Source: an uncultured Nodularia sp.
Lineage (GTDB): Bacteria; Cyanobacteriota; Cyanobacteriia; Cyanobacteriales; Nostocaceae
Length of the DNA stretch: 51,605 nt
Assembly (NCBI GenBank): GCA_903911355.1
Contig: CAIWDD010000131.1
Span: forward strand, 1-51,605
Direction: 5' to 3'
In this document: positions 9,172 through 17,394 of the stretch, in pieces
Layout of the letters: each line of letters opens with the position of its first letter
How positions within the stretch are numbered: the first letter of the stretch is position 1
Notes under the pieces: model-generated
Databases searched by the model: none
What the model saw: the letters and a program-made list of their open reading frames with translations, nothing else
Told to the model about the DNA's origin: nothing
Program-made: the position numbers and the translations under genes

Positions 9172-9527
9172 GCAGCGTGCTTGTAGTATCTTAATTTTAC
9201 ATCTATCTTATCGGGTTGACACTCTTCCTGCCTACCGAGGTTGGGCTGACAGTGAGCGCAGCCAAACAGGTAAGGAGCGAAGACATTTTTTTATTGGAGT
9301 TCTACCGGAATCTATCGCCCTGGTTTTCTTGTTTGACTGGAAGTTGTGGGATCAATATGTGGCGAGTGCAGTGAATGGCTGATGGCTAGTTTTGTCCCAA
9401 ATTTTGCTGATTGTTCCTCTAATTGAGAGATGAAAAAAATCTTCCTGGACACTTTTTATAGAGGATAAACGTCTACGTCTGTATCTCCATGTGGTCATGG
9501 AGGAAAAAATTTAAAAATCAACAGGTG
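9172..9527. other. Intergenic region after clpP start
   Basis: About 350 bases that should contain the clpP promoter on the minus strand. One small perfect hairpin is visible at 9485-9502 (CTCCATG, TGGT loop, CATGGAG). It lies just upstream of a doubtful small ORF. Nothing else stands out. Confidence 0.4.
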
Positions 9528-9749
9528 ATGTCTCAAACAAGACCTGGCTTTTTCACATCAGCTGTGGATCTAGAATTAAACCTGGATATGGGGAGTGTAA
9601 AAGTAAATTTATTTGAACTATTGGTAATATTGCCAACATTTCTTAGGTTTTGGTTGATCAATTATGCAATTAATCAGGTCAAGTCCGCTAAACCAATAGT
9701 AAAGCGTATTTACAGAAGTCGCTGCTACTTGAACTCCTATCAACAATAA
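9528..9749 (+). CDS. Doubtful small membrane-type protein
   Basis: A 73-residue frame starts MSQTRPGFFT at an ATG preceded by AACAGGTG; an in-frame ATG at 9489 lies inside a hairpin and is less likely. A central hydrophobic stretch (NLFELLVILPTFLRFWLINY) could span a membrane and is followed by a basic tail (KPIVKRIYRSR). No family is recognised. It is followed after 17 bases by another short hydrophobic ORF, so the two could form a pair of tiny membrane proteins. Support is weak. Confidence 0.3.
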   Translation: MSQTRPGFFTSAVDLELNLDMGSVKVNLFELLVILPTFLRFWLINYAINQVKSAKPIVKRIYRSRCYLNSYQQ

Positions 9750-9766
9750 GAATAAGGATAACTGCC

Positions 9767-9922
9767 ATGCCTGAAAAACTTGTGCAAGCCGCCATAATTA
9801 CCTTTTTACTCCACCTAATAGCAGGACTAAGCACTAATCATCGAATTCAAACTAGGGTAAATTCATCAATAGCGGAAACGCGAGTTACAATTGTCAGCTT
9901 TCTACTGCGCTCTTTCAAATAA
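9767..9922 (+). CDS. Candidate 51-residue hydrophobic small protein
   Basis: The frame starts MPEKLVQAAIITFLLHLIAG and ends SFLLRSFK. The ATG follows AATAAGGATAACTGCC, a plausible ribosome-binding sequence. The first 22 residues form a likely membrane or amphipathic helix. There is no family match I can name. It is short, but start spacing and amino-acid composition are better than those of neighbouring random frames. Confidence 0.4.
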   Translation: MPEKLVQAAIITFLLHLIAGLSTNHRIQTRVNSSIAETRVTIVSFLLRSFK

Positions 9923-10070
9923 ATAACCAGCCGCTCCCATGAGCATATAGTCCTGCACTTGAGGCATAAGTCCCTGGTTGAGTTTTTTGTTCATTGATAG
10001 AGTTTGTAGGCTAAAACTCCACAGGAACAGGGTAAACTGAGTAGGGAAGGCAAATATTGGCTTATGAGTT

Positions 10071-10271
10071 ATGACTAATCGCCTTGCTGTGGAAACGCCC
10101 TATGGTCGTGCCGGATTTCTGCAAGTATTGCAAGCCTTGCGCCACTACTACGATACAGAAAAAGAAGATTTAAGCCAAGGTAAAGCACTAATTATTGAGT
10201 CTCTGCTTACCTCTGCGGTGTTGCAAGATGGAGCCAGAAATCAAGTTCAGGAAAATGAATTACTTCGCTAA
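10071..10271 (+). CDS. Small hypothetical protein
   Basis: The 66-residue frame MTNRLAVETPYGRAGFLQVL... has normal protein composition, with helical segments (FLQVLQALRHYYDTEKEDL and GKALIIESLLTSAVLQDGA). No motif is recognised. A second short protein-like frame (MIPYAELALRWTRFSDRE) begins at 10329 in another frame, so the locus may be a decayed or frameshifted longer gene. No strong ribosome-binding site precedes the ATG. Confidence 0.4.
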   Translation: MTNRLAVETPYGRAGFLQVLQALRHYYDTEKEDLSQGKALIIESLLTSAVLQDGARNQVQENELLR

Positions 10272-10715
10272 AGTTGGGAAATTAGCACAGCCGTAATTAC
10301 TCGGAATCAATCAGGTAATAGGTTCCTGATGATCCCCTATGCAGAATTAGCATTACGATGGACTCGCTTCTCCGATAGGGAATAAAAATCGCGGTATGAT
10401 GGCAAACAAGTTTGTACTCAAAGGGAACTAGATTTAGCCTTGGGGGGTAGATAAGAACATCAGCAATAATATCTGTTATCTTTTTAATAGTAATTTTGGC
10501 ATGATTACTGTATAATGATATGTAGCTTTTTTCAGTCTTAAAACCTTGTATAGATAATAGCGAGTAGCGCCGTCATGGTTCCCTTGTGGAATTTTGCCTT
10601 GTGTGTTTACTCGCATTTTTCATAGGTTTTAGTGTGGTAAAAAATTTTTACTCGTATTTAGGAGTTTAGTCACCACTGAAAACTTTTGATTATAGGTGGG
10701 TAGACATCATAATAA
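10272..10715. other. Intergenic region with possible small RNA
   Basis: About 440 bases without a supported gene between a small plus-strand ORF and the end of the FTR1-like gene. It is AT-rich and contains the hairpin-plus-T-run structure at 10560-10620, described separately. Confidence 0.45.
10560..10620 (+). ncRNA. Candidate small RNA or terminator-like stem
   Basis: GCGAGTA (10560-10566) and TACTCGC (10608-10614) pair to close a 55-base structure, and ATTTTT follows immediately. TATAGATAAT at 10549-10558 resembles a -10 element just upstream, but no convincing -35 is present. It could be a small RNA with its own terminator or a terminator for a plus-strand transcript. The Yfr1 core ACTCCTCACAC is absent. 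Confidence 0.3.
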
Positions 10716-11660
10716 TCATGAGTTTTTGAGTGAATTATTCCGGTAATTTGAAACATTACCAGTTAGACTGCGGAAATAAAGTAACCCCACAGTTGTCAAA
10801 AATAAAACGTAACCAATACCCTGTACTAAGTAGATATGGTCTCTGTAACCAAGTAAAGATTTGAGAATAATGCCGGGAAATTGTTTATCTGGCAATATTT
10901 GTTCAGTATTCCACACCATGGGACCCAAAACGCAAGAGTGGATGTTCCTGAAGTGATCGTAATAGAAACAGATATTATCGGAGGTGCTACCACTCAAAGC
11001 GAGGTTAGCAAAACCTTGATCAAAATGCTTCAAGGCAGAAACCACTAAACCGGCAACAATCAATACCAATAAAACACCCATCACTTGGAAGAACTGGCGC
11101 AGATTGATTTTGACACCCCATTTAAATAGTAACACTCCAATAGCAGATGCCCCTACTAAACCAGCAATTGCACCGAAGACCGGTACTAATCCTTGTTGAA
11201 AATTAGCAGCAATAAATAGAACAGTTTCAAAACCTTCGCGGACAACAGCAACTAAAATTAAACCAAAAACGCCCCACCCAGCATTTGAGTTGTGTGTGAG
11301 TGCTTCTGTGACTGCTCCTTCAACTTGGGCTTTCATAAACCTGGCTTGTTTAGTCATCCAGATGAGCATCCAGCTGAGCATAGCGATGGCAAGGACAGTA
11401 AACAAAGCCTTCAGCATTGGCTCAATCACCGAGGTATACTGAGGGTTTACTGTTCCCAGTGTTTTAATTAACCAAGTAAATAACACACCCATCAAAGCAC
11501 TAATGACAATGCCAACAGCCACACCAGCATATACCCAAGGATTGAGTCGCGATTGGTTGGCTTTTTGAAGTAAAGCTAGGACAATGCCAACAACGAGGGC
11601 AGCTTCTACTCCTTCTCGGAGTGTAATCACAAAACTAGGTAGAGCGGTAGTGATATTCAT
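10716..11660 (-). CDS. FTR1-family iron permease
   Basis: An integral membrane protein of 314 residues with about seven hydrophobic helices. It carries both hallmark REGxE motifs of the FTR1/EfeU iron permeases: REGVEA at residues 15-20 and REGFET around 140. These glutamates bind iron during uptake across the cytoplasmic membrane. It lies downstream of a ferritin-like gene on the same strand, with 81 bases between them that include a heptamer repeat. Together they suggest iron import and storage. No EfeO/EfeB partner is present here. Confidence 0.9.
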   Translation of the reverse strand: MNITTALPSFVITLREGVEAALVVGIVLALLQKANQSRLNPWVYAGVAVGIVISALMGVLFTWLIKTLGTVNPQYTSVIEPMLKALFTVLAIAMLSWMLIWMTKQARFMKAQVEGAVTEALTHNSNAGWGVFGLILVAVVREGFETVLFIAANFQQGLVPVFGAIAGLVGASAIGVLLFKWGVKINLRQFFQVMGVLLVLIVAGLVVSALKHFDQGFANLALSGSTSDNICFYYDHFRNIHSCVLGPMVWNTEQILPDKQFPGIILKSLLGYRDHIYLVQGIGYVLFLTTVGLLYFRSLTGNVSNYRNNSLKNS

Positions 11661-11665
11661 AATTT

Positions 11666-11693
11666 GGGGAATAGGGAATAGGGAATAGGGAAT
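11666..11693. repeat. Heptanucleotide tandem repeat (AGGGAAT)4
   Basis: Four direct copies of RGGGAAT (the first reads GGGGAAT), followed by a degenerate AGAGAGT. This resembles the short tandemly repeated repetitive sequences known from heterocystous cyanobacteria. It sits in the gap between the ferritin-like and FTR1-like genes. Confidence 0.85.
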
Positions 11694-11741
11694 AGAGAGT
11701 AAGGAAAAATTCCAATACCCCCAATACCCAGTCCTTAACTT

Positions 11742-12176
11742 TTAGCTGAAATCCCGGAGCATTTTTTTCAATTCGAGACTATGCATCTCTTCTTGCCCAA
11801 TCATGCCACGAGCAAATTCTTCTAGATAAATGCTAGCATTACTGACAGTGCCTAAGAGAGTTTTATACAAATCCAGTGCTTTGTTTTCATGGAATAAACT
11901 TTCCGCCAAAATATTCTTGACTGTATGCTCGTAAGTCTCTTCCATGGGGGCAATTTTTAGAGAGGGATGCCCATCTAAACCCGTGAGAATTTCTCCTACC
12001 TGTTGGGCGTGAAGTAGAGATTCACTGGCCTGGGCTTTGAAAAAATTGACAATGGGTATGCGATTAGGTCCGGTGACCATCAGGGAATAATGGGTGTAGC
12101 GGACTACTCCGGCTAGTTCAAATTCCATGATAGCGTTCAGTATGTCGATGGTCTTTTGTTTGTCAAGCTCTTGCAT
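11742..12176 (-). CDS. Ferritin-like (bacterioferritin-type) diiron protein
   Basis: A four-helix-bundle protein of 144 residues that probably oxidises and stores iron. Diiron ligands fit the ferritin/bacterioferritin spacing: Glu in helix A (FELAGVVRYTHY), Glu52 and His56 in ASESLLHAQQ, Glu97 in FHENKALDLY, and Glu129/His132 in GQEEMHSLEL. The protein is shorter than standard bacterioferritin (about 155-160), and I do not see a haem-axial Met placed as in the classic protein. It is upstream of the FTR1-like permease on the same strand. I see no clear Fur box in front of it. Confidence 0.85.
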   Translation of the reverse strand: MQELDKQKTIDILNAIMEFELAGVVRYTHYSLMVTGPNRIPIVNFFKAQASESLLHAQQVGEILTGLDGHPSLKIAPMEETYEHTVKNILAESLFHENKALDLYKTLLGTVSNASIYLEEFARGMIGQEEMHSLELKKMLRDFS

Positions 12177-12932
12177 TGGTTGTTAGTTAGATTTAGGAAT
12201 GGGACTTATCAGTATGGAGTTAGGAGGTATAGTTTATTGGTTTAGAGTCTTAGACATTAACTATGGCCTCACTTCCCATTTATTTTAAACTCCCGTGTGT
12301 GTGATACCAATTAAGTAAATGCGATCGCATGGCGGGAATACTCAATTTTTTCATAATTCTTAAGATAATTTCTCAATAGCTATTACTTTTTTGGCAAAAT
12401 TTTTCAGTACTTTTATCGTTAATAGTTAACAATTTATTACAAATACTTTCGTTCTGTTTTGCGTAAGTCGTGTAAGTATAACCATTAGCCGAAGTAAACA
12501 ACTTAGAAAAACACTTTGAATAATTTCATCAGTCCAAGTATTTTTCTAGCTAGGAATAATAAAAGAGGTTTGGCTGATGGCCAAACCTCACTATAAATCC
12601 AGTGCATAACAACATCCCGGATTAATGTACCTGTTATTTTTGCTGTTAGTCATCTTCCTATGGGATGTGTCCAAATTTAATAAAAGCTGATATGGCTGGA
12701 GTGGAATTTTTGGCCATACATGGGAAAACGATAGAGATGTATCTGGATGAAAAAAACCTATATAATGCTGATCAGAAGTGGTAAAACAAGAGTAGCAGCC
12801 CTAATTCGAGGGGAAGTGTTTCCCTTAAGATATATTATAGATATAGATTAAAATATAAGTGTCAATACTAGTCTCATTTGACTATGATAGTTGCTGTAGT
12901 TACCTTTTTACTAAATCTGTTAATATTCATAG
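12177..12932. other. 756-base intergenic region with a minus-strand terminator
   Basis: No protein gene is supported. It is AT-rich, has one HIP1 site near 12320, and carries a strong hairpin at 12565-12589 whose T-run lies on the minus strand although no minus-strand gene precedes it. The right end holds the promoter region of the acyltransferase gene. Confidence 0.55.
12552..12589 (-). terminator. Orphan Rho-independent terminator on the minus strand
   Basis: GAGGTTTGGC and GCCAAACCTC form a perfect 10-bp stem with loop TGATG. Read on the minus strand, the stem is followed by TTTTATTATTCC. The next gene upstream on that strand is divergently placed, so the terminator would serve an unannotated transcript starting within 12600-12900. 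Confidence 0.7.
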
Positions 12933-13778
12933 ATGTTACAAGCGAAACATAAAAGCGAAAAAAAAATAGGCTGGTCATTAGATGAACGAGACCCAAATTT
13001 CATCACCAACCTCATGCCCTTGCTGAGTTTTTTATATCATTACTACTTTCGAGTTCAAACCAGTGGTTGGGAGCATATTCCACCGGAAGAGAAAGTACTG
13101 TTTGTTGGTTCTCACAATGGAGGACTGGCGACCCCTGATATGTCAATGATCATGTACGACTGGTTCCGAAAATTTGGGTGTGAGAAACCGGTTTACGGAC
13201 TCATGCACCCCAAAGTATGGGAACTCAGCCCAGAAATAGCAAAAATTGCTGCCAAGACTGGAGCCGTGATAGCTCACCCGAAAATGGCTTACTCCGCTTT
13301 GCGTTCCGGTGCGAGCCTACTGGTTTACCCTGGTGGAGCACAAGACGTGTTTCGACCGCATTATTTGCGGCATAAAATTTATTTTGCCGGACGGAAAGGA
13401 TTTATCAAGTTAGCTCTGCGGGAAAATGTACCGATTGTACCTGTGATTTCTACGGGCGCTCATGATACCTTAATCGTGTTAGCTGACTTGTATAAAATTC
13501 TAGAGCAACTCCATAAATGGGGAATGCCTTGGTTATTTGGAGTTGACCCGGTAGTATTTCCTATTTATTTGGGATTACCCTGGGGATTAGCAATTGGGCC
13601 TCTTCCTAATATCCCATTGCCGATGTCTATTCATACGAGGGTATGTAAACCCATTGTATTTGAACGCTACGGTCGGGAAGCAGCTAGCGATCATAAGTAT
13701 GTCAATCATTGCTATGAATTAGTTGTCAGTCAGATGCAGGAACAGTTAGACCAATTAGTGCAGGACAGTGCTACCTAA
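12933..13778 (+). CDS. Lysophospholipid acyltransferase-family protein
   Basis: A 281-residue acyltransferase of the PlsC/LPLAT superfamily, expected to transfer a fatty acyl group to a glycerolipid or related alcohol at the membrane. The catalytic HxxxxD-like motif is HNGGLATPD (about residues 60-68). The block VYPGGAQDVFRP (about 131-142) is the lipid-binding EGTR-equivalent, and LRENVPIVPVISTGAHDTL follows. The VYPGG form recalls DGAT2-like and plant/cyanobacterial esterase-acyltransferase relatives rather than PlsC itself. It is a single gene with ATG at 12933. The substrate is unknown. Confidence 0.85.
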   Translation: MLQAKHKSEKKIGWSLDERDPNFITNLMPLLSFLYHYYFRVQTSGWEHIPPEEKVLFVGSHNGGLATPDMSMIMYDWFRKFGCEKPVYGLMHPKVWELSPEIAKIAAKTGAVIAHPKMAYSALRSGASLLVYPGGAQDVFRPHYLRHKIYFAGRKGFIKLALRENVPIVPVISTGAHDTLIVLADLYKILEQLHKWGMPWLFGVDPVVFPIYLGLPWGLAIGPLPNIPLPMSIHTRVCKPIVFERYGREAASDHKYVNHCYELVVSQMQEQLDQLVQDSAT

Positions 13779-13816
13779 TTATTGACAAAATTAGGAGACC
13801 AGGAGTAAGTCTTAAA

Positions 13817-15199
13817 TTACACAGGAACTGCTTGCCGCACTTCTAATGGTTCACCTGTCAAACTAAAAGCCCGAACTTCAGTAATTTTTACCTTGACGAC
13901 TTGCCCTTTTAATATATTTATGTCCCCATTAAAGAAAGTTAAACGATTCCCGCGAGTACGTCCCATGACTTGAGTGGTATCTTTGGAATTTTGGGCTTCT
14001 ACTAAAACCTCTTCAATGCGTCCCATGTAACGCTGCGATCGCTCGGATGCTTTAATATTAACTAAATGGTTTAATCTTTGTAGGCGATCGCTTTTCACCT
14101 CTTCACTGAGTTGATTAGACCATAAAGCAGCTGGTGTACCGGGACGGGGGGAATAAGCAGCTGTATTCAACAAGTCAAAGCCAACATCTTCTACCAACTT
14201 CAGGGTATTTTCAAACTGTGCCTCCGTCTCCCCGGGGAAGCCTACAATGGCATCACCACTAATAGAAGCATCCGGCATATACTGCCGAATAGTATCAATA
14301 ATCCGGCGATATTTCTCCTGAGTATAACCCCGTGACATTGCCTTTAACACCTCATTGTCCCCTGACTGAAAGGGAATGTGAAAGTGTTCACACACCTTGG
14401 GTAATTCAGCACAAGCCCTAATTAATCTCTCTGTAAAATAACGGGGATGACTCGTAGCAAATCGCAGCCTTTCAATACCTGGAACATCATGGACATAATA
14501 AAGTAAATCCGTGAAATTATACAGATGACGACCTATAGGTACGCTCCGCAAACTATCGGGAGTTTTACCCCGCAAATCTCGACCGTAAGCATCAATATTT
14601 TGCCCCAGGAGGGTAATTTCCTTGTAACCTTGTTGCCCCAGTTCCTCCATTTCCGCGCGGATAGCCTCCGGAGTGCGAGATTGTTCTACACCACGGACAT
14701 TAGGAACCACACAATAGGTGCAGCGTTCATTACAGCCATAAATGACATTCACCCAGGCCGTGACACTGCTATCTCTTCGAGGTTGGGTGATATCCTCCAT
14801 AATGTGAACCGACTCAGTAGCCACCACTTGATTACCATCAAATACCGATGTGAGCAAATCTTTGAGACGGTTAGCGTGTTGTGGTCCCATGACCAGATCT
14901 AATTCTGGCACTCGTCGTAACAGGGCTTCTCCCTCCTGCTGGGCAACACAACCAGCAACAATCAAGGTTAAATCCGGCTGCTCGTGTTTACGTTTCGCTT
15001 GTCTACCGAGGTAAGAATATACCTTATGTTCAGCGTTATCTCGTATTGTACAAGTATTGTAAAGAATCAAATCTGCATCATTAGGGTCTTCAGACCATGC
15101 AAAGCCCATGTCTTCTAAAATACCAGCCATGCGCTCTGAGTCGGCTTTATTCATTTGACAACCGAAGGTAATAATGTGGTAACGTCGATTAGAAGTAAT
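13817..15199 (-). CDS. miaB: tRNA-2-methylthio-N6-dimethylallyladenosine synthase MiaB
   Basis: A radical-SAM methylthiotransferase that adds a methylthio group to i6A37 of tRNAs. The three cysteines of the UPF0004 cluster appear in [24 protein letters not shown] and [11 protein letters not shown]. The radical-SAM cluster is [15 protein letters not shown]-terminal TRAM domain follows ([12 protein letters not shown] to [15 protein letters not shown]). I start at the second ATG (15199, [14 protein letters not shown]), which matches the usual N-terminus; the ATG at 15232 adds 11 residues. About 460 residues, normal for the family. Confidence 0.95.
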   Translation of the reverse strand: MTSNRRYHIITFGCQMNKADSERMAGILEDMGFAWSEDPNDADLILYNTCTIRDNAEHKVYSYLGRQAKRKHEQPDLTLIVAGCVAQQEGEALLRRVPELDLVMGPQHANRLKDLLTSVFDGNQVVATESVHIMEDITQPRRDSSVTAWVNVIYGCNERCTYCVVPNVRGVEQSRTPEAIRAEMEELGQQGYKEITLLGQNIDAYGRDLRGKTPDSLRSVPIGRHLYNFTDLLYYVHDVPGIERLRFATSHPRYFTERLIRACAELPKVCEHFHIPFQSGDNEVLKAMSRGYTQEKYRRIIDTIRQYMPDASISGDAIVGFPGETEAQFENTLKLVEDVGFDLLNTAAYSPRPGTPAALWSNQLSEEVKSDRLQRLNHLVNIKASERSQRYMGRIEEVLVEAQNSKDTTQVMGRTRGNRLTFFNGDINILKGQVVKVKITEVRAFSLTGEPLEVRQAVPV

Positions 15200-15288
15200 C
15201 ATGGGCAATGATGCTGAGTCAGGGTTAAGCATATAAACTTTATTTCTATTCTATGGCAATAAAACAAAAACTGTTCATTTGCTACTTA

Positions 15289-16911
15289 TCATTCCGACTC
15301 TGGTGATGAGGTGGGTGGGGTTAATTCAGCCGGTTGGCGACTACGGCGTAAAGCGTCTCGTAACTGATTTTGACTAGAAGAAGTATTGTTTGTGGTCAGC
15401 GGGGGATTTGTACTTGTTTCCCCTGGTGGTGTGACAGAATTAGTAGAGGTTTCCTGACTGCGGGTATTGCGCAAAGAATCTCTCACATTTCCTGGTGTAG
15501 GGGTCTTTCCTTGTCCAGAGGATGAACCCGCGGCTGTGTTTTGCTCAGTCTGAGGTTTTCGTCTGACTCGTCTAACTCGGTTTGACCTGGTGGGAGCGCT
15601 TGTAGTTGCTGTGGGACTGGAACTAGATGATTCTGTTTGGCGACTTGTTTCCCTGGATCGGCTGGTTTCTTGCTTTTTTTTCCGTTCTTGGACTTGGCGG
15701 TGTCGCTGTGAACCTTCCAGGGTAAAATCAGTAGCTATTGATATCCCTTCTCTCCCGCGTTCGGACGGTTGTAATTTCCAATTATTCGCTTGTTTCCTGA
15801 TTTCTTCATCCAATCTTCTGTTACCGCTTGACCTGATAATACGGACATTGGTAACATCACCTTTGGCATCAATATCAACAGCAACTTCTACTCTGCCTTC
15901 GATACCTTGCCGTCTGGCAAATTCTGGATAGTTAGTATTACACCTAACACAAGCTGCACGTCCACTAGATGATCTGCGGGAATTACCACGTTGATTATTA
16001 CGTTCTGATCTACTATTAGATGGGGGTCTGGTAGGCTGTACTGACACTTTATTATTGCTGCTCGTGCCAGTATTTGCTGTGGAGAGTGAACTTGTGCCAC
16101 TTGGTTGATTTGACTCTACCGTATTAACACTATCACTATTTCCCTGTGTAGCTCTAGAATGTCTTGTACCAGTCAATACCCCTGTATTTTTTTCACTACT
16201 TTGAGAGGGGGGAGTAGCAGTTGTTGCTTCTGATGTTCGTGAACTCAATACAGATTCTAGCCTAGATACAGCTGCTTGGCGTGAGACTTTTGGGGTGTTT
16301 GTGGTAGCTGTGGTTGTTGGTGTTGGCGGTGGAACTGGGGGAGTTTTGACACTTTCAACACTTTGAGTGGGGGGAGTAGCAGTTGTTGCTTCTGATGTTT
16401 GTGAACTCAGTACAGATTCCAGCCTAGATACAGCTGCTTGGCGTGGGACTTTTGGGGTGTTTGTGGTAGCTGTGGTTGTTGGTGTTGGCGGTGGAACTGG
16501 GGGAGTTTTGACACTTTCGACTTTTACAGGTGGTGGGGTGATTGGGGTTTGTCTGAGTGTAACTATAGGTTGCTGTTGGATAATTTCTGGCTGAGACTGG
16601 GTTACAGTCTGATTTCTAGCTGGACTGGGTGAGGTATGGTTACTGGTAATAATCTGCCGAGGTTCTGGTAATCTCTGTGCTTGGGGAATTGGTGCGGGTG
16701 GTTTTTCCACTTCTGGAATGGGAAAATCAATCATCACCACTTCTATTGGTTGATCTTCTAGCTGCGGGGTACTCCGCAGGAGATAAGCTAACAGTGATGA
16801 CAGTACGCCAATATGAAGTACTAGAGAACCAATGAGACTATAAATCAGAAAATACTTGAGAGTCTTAACTTCTTGTGAACGATATTCTAAGGTAATGCCA
16901 GAAAAACTCAT
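15289..16911 (-). CDS. TonB-like envelope protein with internal duplication
   Basis: A 540-residue protein with a single N-terminal membrane anchor (about residues 20-45), a long Pro/Thr/Ser-rich periplasmic spacer, and a TonB C-terminal-type domain at about 325-398 (YPEFARRQGIEGRVEVAVDI, then DVTNVRIIRSSG). Unlike classical TonB, a further ~140 residues of basic and Ser/Thr-rich sequence follow this domain. A CxxC pair (Cys321, Cys324) sits just before it. Residues 131-184 and 185-238 are near-identical 54-residue repeats. It probably couples inner-membrane energy to outer-membrane receptors, or acts as a structural linker. No ExbB/ExbD is nearby. Confidence 0.8.
   Translation of the reverse strand: MSFSGITLEYRSQEVKTLKYFLIYSLIGSLVLHIGVLSSLLAYLLRSTPQLEDQPIEVVMIDFPIPEVEKPPAPIPQAQRLPEPRQIITSNHTSPSPARNQTVTQSQPEIIQQQPIVTLRQTPITPPPVKVESVKTPPVPPPTPTTTATTNTPKVPRQAAVSRLESVLSSQTSEATTATPPTQSVESVKTPPVPPPTPTTTATTNTPKVSRQAAVSRLESVLSSRTSEATTATPPSQSSEKNTGVLTGTRHSRATQGNSDSVNTVESNQPSGTSSLSTANTGTSSNNKVSVQPTRPPSNSRSERNNQRGNSRRSSSGRAACVRCNTNYPEFARRQGIEGRVEVAVDIDAKGDVTNVRIIRSSGNRRLDEEIRKQANNWKLQPSERGREGISIATDFTLEGSQRHRQVQERKKKQETSRSRETSRQTESSSSSPTATTSAPTRSNRVRRVRRKPQTEQNTAAGSSSGQGKTPTPGNVRDSLRNTRSQETSTNSVTPPGETSTNPPLTTNNTSSSQNQLRDALRRSRQPAELTPPTSSPESE
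16198..16521 (-). repeat. 162-bp tandem duplication inside the TonB-like gene
   Basis: Units 16198-16359 and 16360-16521 are almost identical, are in frame, and encode two copies of a 54-residue Pro/Thr-rich segment beginning VESVKTPPVPPPTPTT. Few substitutions separate them (for example KVPRQ versus KVSRQ, and SSQTS versus SSRTS), which suggests a recent duplication. Confidence 0.9.
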
Positions 16912-17394
16912 AGCCTATTGCCACTTATTCTCAGTTACCTGGTAATCTTACCACTTCTTGCCAGGAAGGAGGAAGCTATACTATACGTAAGCTTAAAAAA
17001 ACGTAATCACCAAATAGGGCATTCCTCAAAAAAACTAGCCTATTTATCTTAGTCTATTTCCATGGGTCAACTTTATGCCATTTTGGCAATTTCATCTTCT
17101 TGGTGTCCCCCTAATCTTGCTCCGGTGAATAGAATAGGTTTAAACTCTGTGTGCTAACTTACAGCATACTTCATCTGAGTAGGTACAAGGGCGGGCAAGA
17201 TGCCTACCCCACAAAAGTTTTATGATTCAATCTGTACTTCACATTCGGTGCAAGTTGCTGTATAGGTATTTCCCAATAGAATGCTGACAACCTCAAGAAA
17301 GACTTTCATTAATTTCTGGTCGTTAGAGAAATTAAAAGGACAAAAAACTATCTTTGAAGTAGGCTTGTAGGATCTCAACACTGGTAATATTTTT
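16912..17394. other. Intergenic region between divergent tonB-like and agrE genes
   Basis: About 480 AT-rich bases that must contain both divergent promoters. It includes one copy of a 63-base dispersed repeat (17161-17223). I see no supported gene; a 31-codon frame near 17062 has nothing in its favour. Confidence 0.5.
17161..17223. repeat. Dispersed 63-base repeat, copy 1
   Basis: Nearly identical to 27948-28010. It contains GGGCGGGCAAGATGCCTACC, an imperfect hairpin (GGGCGGGCA / TGCCYACCC). Both copies lie in intergenic DNA. Confidence 0.85.

Noticed and set aside
11666-11693. Tandem heptamers as a possible CRISPR array
   Set aside because: The units are seven bases without spacers, so they are short tandem repeats and not CRISPR repeats.
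15590-16632. Several frames antisense to the TonB-like gene
   Set aside because: They mirror a long repetitive Pro/Thr-rich coding sequence; their periodic Val/Gly/Trp content is the expected shadow.
17062-17157. 31-codon frame in the tonB-agrE gap
   Set aside because: Too short, with no ribosome-binding site and no resemblance to a known small protein.
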